Part shown: piece after piece, positions 58,505-64,000 of the stretch | How the letters are laid out: every line of letters starts with the position of its first letter | Position numbering within the stretch: the stretch's first letter is position 1 | Assembly: GCA_002425225.1 (NCBI GenBank) | Contig: DILV01000026.1 | Coordinates: 1 to 64,000 of the forward strand | Origin: Thiothrix sp. UBA5583 | Lineage (GTDB): Bacteria > Pseudomonadota > Gammaproteobacteria > Thiotrichales > Thiotrichaceae | Reading direction: 5' to 3' | DNA length: 64,000 nt | Translations under genes and position numbers: made by a program | The notes under the pieces: generated by a model | What the model was told of the DNA's origin: nothing | Seen by the model: only the letters and a program-made list of their open reading frames with translations | Databases searched by the model: none

Positions 58505-59353
58505 TCACCCCCTCGCCTGCTTGGCGGGAGATAGGGCAGGGGGGTGAGGGCTTCTCCCCAAAAAATCGGCTAGCGGCTGTACATTCGCCACATTTCCCCG
58601 CTGCAACATGCGCAAATTGTCCGGGTGCAACATCGGTACAAGGAAACGCCCCACCTGTGCGCTTGCCATCACCAGACCCAGTGGAATGGGCAAGGTCAGG
58701 GCAGGCTTTTTCCCCGCCTCCCTCCGCATCGCTTGTAGCCACTCGACAAAGCTCAGCGGGTAAGCCCCCACCACATCCAGCGTGCGCCGCGCCGAAGCCA
58801 CTTGCAGGCATTGCATGACCGTTGCCACCACATCGCTGACATGCACCGGCTGGATGCGTTGCCCGCCATCCCCCACCCGCGGTATGACCGGCAGGTTAGC
58901 CATGTAACGGAACAGTGCCGAACTCTTGCCGCCTTCTCCGTACACCAGCGACGGGCGCAGCACGAACCATTCCAGCGGCAGCTCACGCAGCACATCATCC
59001 GCCGCTTTCTTGCTCAACTGGTAGGGGGTGAATGCCTGTTCATCCGCACCCAGCGCAGAAATCTGCACCACCCGTGGCACACCTGCCATCACGCAGGCAC
59101 GGAACAGCGCAGCAGGTGCACGGTAATGCAGGGCTGCAAAGGTTTGCCCACGGGTTTCGGCAATGATGCCCACGCTGTTGATGACCACCTCCACGTTTTG
59201 CAGGTGGGGCAACCAGTCTTGCGGGGTGAGCATCCGGGTGAAATCAAGCCCGTGCTGGCGGGAAACAGGGGTGACGTGATGCCCGGCGGCGAGCAATGCC
59301 TGCCGGATATGCCCGCCAATGAAGCCACTGGCGCCGGTGAGGAGGATGTTCAT
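58505..59353 (-). CDS. NAD(P)-binding SDR-type protein (NDUFA9-like)
   Basis: A 282-residue protein of the atypical short-chain dehydrogenase group. N-terminal Rossmann motif ILLTGASGFIGGHIRQAL, then INSVGIIAE, and the catalytic-like Tyr-Lys replaced by YQLSKKAADD. It resembles complex-I NDUFA9/YbjT-type proteins that bind NADPH without proven catalysis. The final residues SPHPPALSPAKQARG are encoded by an intergenic-type palindromic repeat, so the natural end may have been extended. ATG at 59353 follows AGGAAG. Confidence 0.85.
   Translation of the reverse strand: MNILLTGASGFIGGHIRQALLAAGHHVTPVSRQHGLDFTRMLTPQDWLPHLQNVEVVINSVGIIAETRGQTFAALHYRAPAALFRACVMAGVPRVVQISALGADEQAFTPYQLSKKAADDVLRELPLEWFVLRPSLVYGEGGKSSALFRYMANLPVIPRVGDGGQRIQPVHVSDVVATVMQCLQVASARRTLDVVGAYPLSFVEWLQAMRREAGKKPALTLPIPLGLVMASAQVGRFLVPMLHPDNLRMLQRGNVANVQPLADFLGRSPHPPALSPAKQARG
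58506..58546. repeat. Palindromic repeat at the 3' end of the SDR-type gene
   Basis: CACCCCCT and AGGGGGGTG (58506-58513 with 58538-58546) enclose CGCC/GGCG (58514-58517 with 58523-58526). It supplies the last codons and stop of the SDR-type gene. Composition and layout (CACCCCCTCGCC...GGCGGGAG) match the repeat families seen in mutL and at 38611. Confidence 0.55.
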
Positions 59354-59453
59354 GTCTGCTTCCTGAAGTTGTTGATACTTGCCAGCATAGGCAAGTAGTG
59401 GAGGCAAAACCTCCACATTGATAGCTCAGGAACAAAATCCGCTTACGGAAAGA

Positions 59454-60470
59454 TCATTCCGCAGCCGCAAGCTGGTGAATCTTGCGGTATTGCCCCGGTG
59501 TCATGCCGGTCATTTCGCGGAAAGCCTCGTAGAAATTCGACTGCGAAGTAAAGCCAACTTCCAGCCCCACCGATAGCACTGGCATGGAAGGCCGATCTAG
59601 CAGCAAATCTTCCGCCGCTTCCACCCGGTATTCGCGGATATAGCGTGAAAAGCCCTTGCCGATACGGGTGTTGATCAGTTCCGACAACTGGTGCGGGGAA
59701 AGCGCCATGCGTTCCGCCAACGTGGGTAAATCCATATCCGGTTCCTGAAAAACCTGTTCCTGATCCATCAGATTACCAAGGCGTATCAGCATCGCCTCCA
59801 CATCCACATTGGCGAGGGTGGAAACGGCATAGGTTTCGCGGGCGGCTTCCGCCACATCGGTGGGCAGTTGCGGGGTCAGCCCCAGCGCCATGCCAACCAG
59901 CAGGAATGCCCCGCCAATCGCACTCGCATACAGGCTGAAAAACAGTTGTTCGGGCAGCAAGGGTAAGCCCAGCCCCAGCAGCATGACCAGCAGGGCAAGG
60001 GCAAACACCGCGCCGAGAATCAGCAGTTCCAGCCGGAAGCGGCTACGTTGCGCCCGCAAGGCATACACATGCCAGCCCAGCCACAGCAAATAGCCAGCAC
60101 CTATGGCAAACGCCAGCGGCAAGGCCAGCCGGAAGGGCAGCAGCGGGGCAATCAGTACCGGCAGCAGATGCAGTATCTGGTAAGGGTTGAGCGTGGTTTC
60201 AGCCTGTAGCAACGGTTTGCTGAACAGGTAAAACGCAGGAGCCACCGCAAACAGCATGACCTGATAGTAAGGGGTATGGATGAGATCGGCATCACCCTGC
60301 AACCAGGCAAAATGTGCCAGTTGCAAGGCTGCCAGGGTCAGCAACAGGATGATGCCCATGCCTTGTGCCAGCGTGTTGCCCTTGTAATGCTCGCAGCGGA
60401 AGTGGGTCAGCATCAGCAACAGGGCGCTGAAAACCGAAAAGCCGCTCAGCAGGATGGCAAGCGTTTGCAT
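59454..60470 (-). CDS. Membrane-anchored AraC-family regulator
   Basis: A 338-residue protein: six or seven membrane helices (first ~205 residues), then a C-terminal AraC-type double helix-turn-helix (MDLPTLAERMALSPHQLSELINTRIGKGFSRYIREYRVEAA, then EVGFTSQSNFYEAFREMTGMTPGQYR). This architecture suggests a regulator sensing a membrane or extracellular signal directly. Target unknown. It starts three bases after the stop of a small lipoprotein gene. Confidence 0.9.
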   Translation of the reverse strand: MQTLAILLSGFSVFSALLLMLTHFRCEHYKGNTLAQGMGIILLLTLAALQLAHFAWLQGDADLIHTPYYQVMLFAVAPAFYLFSKPLLQAETTLNPYQILHLLPVLIAPLLPFRLALPLAFAIGAGYLLWLGWHVYALRAQRSRFRLELLILGAVFALALLVMLLGLGLPLLPEQLFFSLYASAIGGAFLLVGMALGLTPQLPTDVAEAARETYAVSTLANVDVEAMLIRLGNLMDQEQVFQEPDMDLPTLAERMALSPHQLSELINTRIGKGFSRYIREYRVEAAEDLLLDRPSMPVLSVGLEVGFTSQSNFYEAFREMTGMTPGQYRKIHQLAAAE

Positions 60471-60473
60471 GGT

Positions 60474-60704
60474 TTACGACCGGTTGATGATGGTGTCATT
60501 GGGTGAACATTTGGCATTGGCTCTGATCAGGGCATCAATCTGTTCCTTACTCAGTTTGCCTTTGGAATTAAGGGCTTCGGCAGCAATATCCTGGATACTT
60601 TTGGTCTCGGTTTCCGGTGCTGGCATGAGTTCGCAGCCAGTCAGCAGGGTAGCGCATAACAGCAGGCCGCCGACAGCAGCCGTGATAGGGTGGGGTTGTT
60701 TCAT
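60474..60704 (-). CDS. Small predicted lipoprotein
   Basis: A 76-residue protein with a lipoprotein signal (lipobox LTGC in LLCATLLTGCELMPAP). A short helical tail, SIQDIAAEALNSKGKLSKEQIDALI, and a CSPNDTIINRS end follow. Unknown family. The ATG at 60704 starts with a basic KQPHP leader; the frame is open further. It lies in an operon with the membrane AraC regulator, which suggests it could be the signal partner (inference). Confidence 0.7.
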   Translation of the reverse strand: MKQPHPITAAVGGLLLCATLLTGCELMPAPETETKSIQDIAAEALNSKGKLSKEQIDALIRANAKCSPNDTIINRS

Positions 60705-60790
60705 CGTGAACACTCGTTTGATACAAAACACCCACCATTAATAGCATATTCTGCCAACAAACAGCACATGATGCCGGTAGAAACTGGTAT

Positions 60791-61552
60791 TTATGCCTGA
60801 CGGATGGCAGTGCCGAGGATGACTTGCTGCGTGCGCAGTTGTGTGAGGATTTGTTCAGCGAAATGAAGCAGTTGCTGTGGGTCAGGATGCTGCATTTCCA
60901 GTGCCAGTTGCTGGATGGCATCCCGGCTGCCCATATCTGCTTGTAACAGTTGCAACAAGCGCATGGTGGCTGCATTCAGTTCCACAAAGTGGATTTTGTC
61001 CCGCTGAGGGTCTCGCAGCAGCGCCAGATGGGTAGGCTCGGTATCAGTGGGCAAGGCATCCGCGCCGATACGGTGCACCGGGTATTGGTAGCTTTGCAGC
61101 AACATCACCGGGTTCAACACGGGTAGCCCGGTCAGCAAGTCGCCTTCAGGGTTGATGGCGTGCCAGTTGATCTCGGTGGGGTCAAGCAACAGGGGGATTT
61201 CCACCCATTCGTAATGCACCAGTTCCAGCAAAAATGGCAAGCCTTCACTGAGTGTGGTAGCAGCAAACCGCCCGCTTAGCCATTGCACAAATTCTGCCGA
61301 AATGTCGCGGAAATAGGGTGTCAGGCAGGCATGTTCCGCGTAAAACTGCCGTACCAGCCCGTGCCATTGGGCATCATCCAGCAGACTGCGTGTCACAGGC
61401 AGCGCATGGCTGAGGAAATCTTCCACATTGTTGAACAGCAGCTCGACATATACCCCGGCACGGGCGGGATTCACCCCCGCTGGTAGCGGGTTGGCTTGCG
61501 GGTCACGCAAATGGGCGGCAAAAGCGCGTTGATAGGCTTGCGTGGCGTTCAT
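60791..61552 (-). CDS. HvfC/BufC-type DUF2063 protein, RiPP-enzyme partner
   Basis: A 253-residue protein of the DUF2063 type, the usual partner of DUF692 enzymes, thought to deliver the precursor to the enzyme. Family stretches: YVELLFNNVEDFLSHALPVTRSLL, EFVQWLSG and FLLELVHYEWVEIPLLL. The ATG at 61552 overlaps the TGA of the DUF692 gene (ATGA), supporting coupled translation and this start. It closes the three-gene hvfABC-like operon. Confidence 0.92.
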   Translation of the reverse strand: MNATQAYQRAFAAHLRDPQANPLPAGVNPARAGVYVELLFNNVEDFLSHALPVTRSLLDDAQWHGLVRQFYAEHACLTPYFRDISAEFVQWLSGRFAATTLSEGLPFLLELVHYEWVEIPLLLDPTEINWHAINPEGDLLTGLPVLNPVMLLQSYQYPVHRIGADALPTDTEPTHLALLRDPQRDKIHFVELNAATMRLLQLLQADMGSRDAIQQLALEMQHPDPQQLLHFAEQILTQLRTQQVILGTAIRQA

Positions 61553-62376
61553 GCGCGGTATTTCCGTTGCAGGCTGGCGATTTGCGCCACTTCCGGCACG
61601 AGTTCTGCCAGCGGGGGGATGTTGTAGTCGCGTTCCAGCAGGGTGGGGAAAATGCCGAATTGCTGGTAGGTGAAATCCAGCAGTTGCCAAACCGGGTCAA
61701 TGACCGCTTCCCCGTGGGTGTCGATCAGCAGGTTTTCTGCCTGTTGGTAATGCCCGGCCATGTGCAGGTAAACCACCCGTTCCTTGGGTAGTTTGCGTAA
61801 AAATTCATAGGGGTCGTAAGCATGATTGACGCTATTCACGTAGACGTTGTTCACGTCCAGATGCAGCAGGCAATCGGCTTCGCTCAGGATGGTGTTGATG
61901 AAAGCGGCTTCATCCATCTCGTTGAGGGGGGCTTGCAGGTAGAAGGAAGCGTTTTCAATGCCGATCTGTTGTTCCAGCACATCCTGGGTCTGGCGGATAC
62001 GGGCAACGGTATGTTTGATGGCATCTTCGGTAAACGGCAATGGCAACAGGTCGTATAACTGCCCGTGGTCGGAACACCAGGAAAGGTGTTCGGTATACAA
62101 CGGCACATGGTGTTCGCGCATGAATTGCTTGATGTCGGTCAATAGCTCGGTATTTAGCGGAGTCAGACCGCCCAGCGACAGCGACAGACCGTGACACACG
62201 AACGGGTAACGCTCGGTGAAAGCCCGCAGACGTTTGGCGCTGGTGTTGTCGGTACCGATCCAGTTTTCCGGGGCAATTTCAAAGAAATCAATGCAGTCAG
62301 GCACTTGATATTCCAGCGCGTCCAGATGGTCGCGCCGGAAACCAAGCCCTGCCCCATGCAAGGCAGGGTGGTGCAT
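61549..62376 (-). CDS. DUF692 multinuclear iron enzyme (MNIO), HvfB/BufB-type
   Basis: A 275-residue TIM-barrel oxidase of the MNIO class, which modifies cysteines in ribosomal peptides (to oxazolone/thioamide-type groups in characterised copper-binding relatives). Ligand-rich stretches: HGLSLSLGG, YTEHLSWCSDHGQLYDLLPLPF, DVNNVYVNSVNHAYDP, VVYLHMAGH and IDTHGEAVIDPVWQLL. It starts three bases after the precursor gene and overlaps the partner gene. Together with both neighbours it is a complete core RiPP set; the exporter or DoxX-like HvfD is not in the window. Confidence 0.95.
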   Translation of the reverse strand: MHHPALHGAGLGFRRDHLDALEYQVPDCIDFFEIAPENWIGTDNTSAKRLRAFTERYPFVCHGLSLSLGGLTPLNTELLTDIKQFMREHHVPLYTEHLSWCSDHGQLYDLLPLPFTEDAIKHTVARIRQTQDVLEQQIGIENASFYLQAPLNEMDEAAFINTILSEADCLLHLDVNNVYVNSVNHAYDPYEFLRKLPKERVVYLHMAGHYQQAENLLIDTHGEAVIDPVWQLLDFTYQQFGIFPTLLERDYNIPPLAELVPEVAQIASLQRKYRA

Positions 62377-62379
62377 GGC

Positions 62380-62895
62380 TTACTTCTTTTCTTCAGCCGG
62401 TTTGTCAGTCGCTGCTGGTGCTGCGGCTGGCGCGGCTGCATCAGCAGCAGGTTTGGCAGCGTCGTCAGCCTTGGCTCCGCCACATTTGCCTTCTTTGCCA
62501 CCGCACTTGCCTTCAGCCATTTTGGCGTGCAGGGCTTTGCGCTCGTCAGCGTCCAGTGAACCGTCCTTGTTGGCATCGGCTTCAGTGAACATTTTTTCGT
62601 GGTGGGTCATGAATTCTTCTTTTGTGACTTTGCCGTCTTTGTCAGTGTCAGCCGGGCATTCGTCACTTTTCGCGCCGCCGCATTTGCCTTCACCGGCTTT
62701 TTTCATGTTGCCGCCGCACATGCCAGCGCCGCATTTCATTTCACCACCGGCCTTGTTTTCAGCCAGTTGCATATAGCCGCTGCTCAGGGCATTGGCAGAA
62801 AACGGGCTGTCAGCCACTGCTTGGGCAGCACCTAGAGCCAGACCCGCTGCGAATGTAGTGCCCAGTGCCAGTTTCAGTGATGTTTTGGTATTCAT
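62380..62895 (-). CDS. RiPP precursor with EGKCGG motifs and two EF-hands (HvfA-like)
   Basis: A 171-residue secreted precursor. Signal peptide about 1-29. Cysteines at 55, 60, 72, 80, 131 and 138 lie in EMKCG, GMCGG, EGKCGG (69-74), EGKCGG (128-133) and EGKCGG (135-140), the motif class modified by DUF692 enzymes. Between the two Cys clusters are two canonical EF-hand loops: 83-94 (D83-x-D85-x-D87-G-x-V-x-x-x-E94) and 107-118 (D107-x-N109-x-D111-G-x-L-x-x-x-E118). Ala/Pro tail to the end. The ATG at 62895 is supported by GGAG five bases away. The combination suggests a periplasmic metal (copper?) chelating peptide that also binds calcium. Confidence 0.88.
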   Translation of the reverse strand: MNTKTSLKLALGTTFAAGLALGAAQAVADSPFSANALSSGYMQLAENKAGGEMKCGAGMCGGNMKKAGEGKCGGAKSDECPADTDKDGKVTKEEFMTHHEKMFTEADANKDGSLDADERKALHAKMAEGKCGGKEGKCGGAKADDAAKPAADAAAPAAAPAATDKPAEEKK

Positions 62896-63102
62896 GCTCA
62901 TCTCCATTATTCCAAAGGTTATTGTGTGGTCAGAGGTACTGACGCACAGCATTGTACGAGAAAAGATTCTGACTGGATGCAACAACCACGCGATTTTCGG
63001 TGATTATCGAAAAAACCAATGGTAGGACGTTACACGTTTGAAATATTTTTCTGCGGTTTGCCGGAGGGCAGAAACTCCGTACCGGTACTGCACTTGCCTC
63101 AC

Positions 63103-63111
63103 TTATCCACA
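63103..63111 (+). promoter_or_regulatory. DnaA box upstream of nrdA
   Basis: TTATCCACA is a perfect consensus DnaA box. It lies about 34 bases before the -35 element of nrdA. In E. coli DnaA binding upstream of nrdAB couples nucleotide reduction to replication initiation, and this position fits that role. Confidence 0.75.
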
Positions 63112-63128
63112 GGCTGCGCACAGGTTGC

Positions 63129-63176
63129 TGACAACATCTTGTGCTTGACCGTTAGTGAAAGCACATCCTATAGTAT
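63129..63176 (+). promoter_or_regulatory. Two NrdR-box-like sites over the nrdA promoter
   Basis: Box 1 is TGACAACATCTTGTGC (63129-63144) and box 2 is GCACATCCTATAGTAT (63161-63176). Each matches about 11 of 16 positions of the ACACWATATATWGTGT consensus, and their starts are 32 bases apart, the usual three-helical-turn spacing. They flank and overlap a promoter TTGACC (63145-63150) / TATAGT (63169-63174, spacer 18), as expected for NrdR repression. Confidence 0.6.
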
Positions 63177-63257
63177 TTTCCCAAAAGAAATCCAACTTTG
63201 GGCCAAATCAAAATTCAACCGTATTGTCAAGCCGTTTTCTGATATTTGAGGATTACC

Positions 63258-64000
63258 ATGCAAGCTGCCAGCGCACCGGATACGACCGCCAAGGGTACTG
63301 CCGCCCCTGTTTTTTCAACGCCCCAGATTCCGTTCCAGTGTAAGGTTATCCGCCGCAACGGGCAGGTGACAGACTTCGACGGCAGCAAAATCCAGGTTGC
63401 CATGACCAAGGCTTTCCTCGATGTGGAAGGCAGCCATGCCTCTGGTTCTGCCCGTATCCACGACACCGTGCGCAAGCTGACCGAGCAGGTGATTGAAGCC
63501 CTGTTGCGCCGTACCCCGGAAGGCGGCATGGTGCATATTGAAGACATCCAGGATCAGGTGGAACTGGCGATGATGCGTGCCGGTGAGCACAAAGTGGCGC
63601 GGAGTTACGTGCTGTACCGCGAAGAACGCGCCCGCCTGCGTGCCGAAAAGGAATCCAAGGCCAAGAAAAAAGGCAAAAAGGCTGAGCATCACATTCAGGT
63701 CAAAACCGTTTCTGGCGATCTCAAGCCGCTGGATGAAGACCGTCTGCGCAAAATCGTGGCGGAAGCCGTTGCCGGTCTGGAAGGTGTCAGCGAACAGCAG
63801 GTGATGAATGCCACCTTGCGCAACTTGTACGACGGCATTTCCGAGAAGGAAGTTGCCACGGCACTGACCATCAGCACCCGCGTGCTGATCGACCGCGAAC
63901 CGAACTATTCCTACGCCGCTGCCCGCATGTTGCTGGACAGCTTGCGCCGTGAAGCCCTCAGTTTCCTAGAAGGGCAGACGGTCGAAGCCACCCAGCAGGA
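63258..64000 (+). CDS. nrdA: Ribonucleotide reductase large subunit, N-terminal part (partial)
   Basis: Reduces ribonucleotides to deoxyribonucleotides. 247 codons are visible before the window ends. Two ATP-cone regulatory domains stand in tandem: one around residues 28-120 (CKVIRRNGQVTDFDGSKIQVAMTKAFLDVEG, then IEDIQDQVELAMMRAGEHKVARSYVLYREERA) and a second from about 147 (VKTVSGDLKPLDEDRLRKIVAEAVAGLEGV). Two cones are found in several class I enzymes and allow ATP/dATP control. The catalytic domain is beyond the window, so class is inferred. The ATG at 63258 is preceded by GAGGATTACC. Confidence 0.9.
   Translation, partial: MQAASAPDTTAKGTAAPVFSTPQIPFQCKVIRRNGQVTDFDGSKIQVAMTKAFLDVEGSHASGSARIHDTVRKLTEQVIEALLRRTPEGGMVHIEDIQDQVELAMMRAGEHKVARSYVLYREERARLRAEKESKAKKKGKKAEHHIQVKTVSGDLKPLDEDRLRKIVAEAVAGLEGVSEQQVMNATLRNLYDGISEKEVATALTISTRVLIDREPNYSYAAARMLLDSLRREALSFLEGQTVEATQQ

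Larger units (their letters stand above)
62896..63257. promoter_or_regulatory. Divergent hvfA-nrdA intergenic region
   Basis: A 362-base gap without a gene. The right half holds the nrdA promoter with DnaA and NrdR-like sites (listed separately). The left half must contain the hvfA-like promoter; a TACAAT -10-like hexamer on the minus strand at 62956-62951 is the best candidate, but the matching -35 is poor, so it may depend on another sigma factor. Confidence 0.5.

Overview
The window looks like a chromosomal segment of a gammaproteobacterium, most probably a sulfur-oxidising member of the Thiotrichales (Thiothrix-like). That placement is inferred from gene content and order, not from a search. 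The supporting features are the mutL-miaA-hfq-hflX block, ileS-lspA, a complete atpIBEFHAGDC operon, an AlgZ/AlgR-type regulator pair, a CysB-type regulator facing an ATP-sulfurylase-like gene, and an HvfABC-type copper/metal RiPP cluster. No rRNA or tRNA gene was recognised.

Layout. Positions 1-5.0 kb are accessory: a partial membrane protein, a DUF4143 ATPase, a decayed ygiQ, a convergent HNH nuclease / cytosine-methyltransferase pair, and a vapBC module whose toxin gene is translationally coupled to the methyltransferase. Positions 5.1-14.2 kb hold an Atm1-type ABC exporter and housekeeping genes (rluB, gmk, gloB, orn, an M48 peptidase, a cytochrome c, rsgA). Positions 14.2-22.7 kb carry small unknown membrane genes, an orphan histidine kinase, a catalytically degenerate ATP-sulfurylase homologue divergent from cysB, and a co-directional run to an AsmA-like protein. 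Positions 22.7-40.0 kb contain two paralogous secreted serine proteases, a coiled-coil protein of unknown function, trxA, rho, hflX, hfq, miaA, mutL, ileS, lspA and argH. Positions 40.3-49.7 kb contain algZR, a periplasmic thioredoxin and the F1Fo ATP synthase operon, with a clear promoter, an atpE translation-enhancer-like leader and a strong terminator. Positions 49.8-55.2 kb contain darP, a MoxR/DUF58/TgpA trio and a DUF808 protein.

Positions 55.3-57.9 kb are a decay zone. It holds a TIR + SUMF1 (formylglycine-generating-enzyme-like) pseudogene that ends at a GC-rich structured element resembling a solitary HEARO/omegaRNA, then a DUF4166 3' remnant, a DUF1016/YhcG pseudogene with an in-frame TGA, and a second PIN/Phd toxin-antitoxin module. 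Positions 58.0-64 kb contain membrane and regulatory genes, the MNIO (DUF692) RiPP cluster whose precursor combines EGKCGG-type cysteine motifs with two EF-hands, and the start of nrdA behind a promoter carrying a perfect DnaA box and two NrdR-box-like sites.

Cross-cutting observations. Palindromic GC-rich repeats of several families recur between genes and inside coding sequence. Two sit in frame in the mutL linker, one of them carrying a run of nine G. All start choices, families and functions come from reading the translated sequence. Nothing here was verified by database search.
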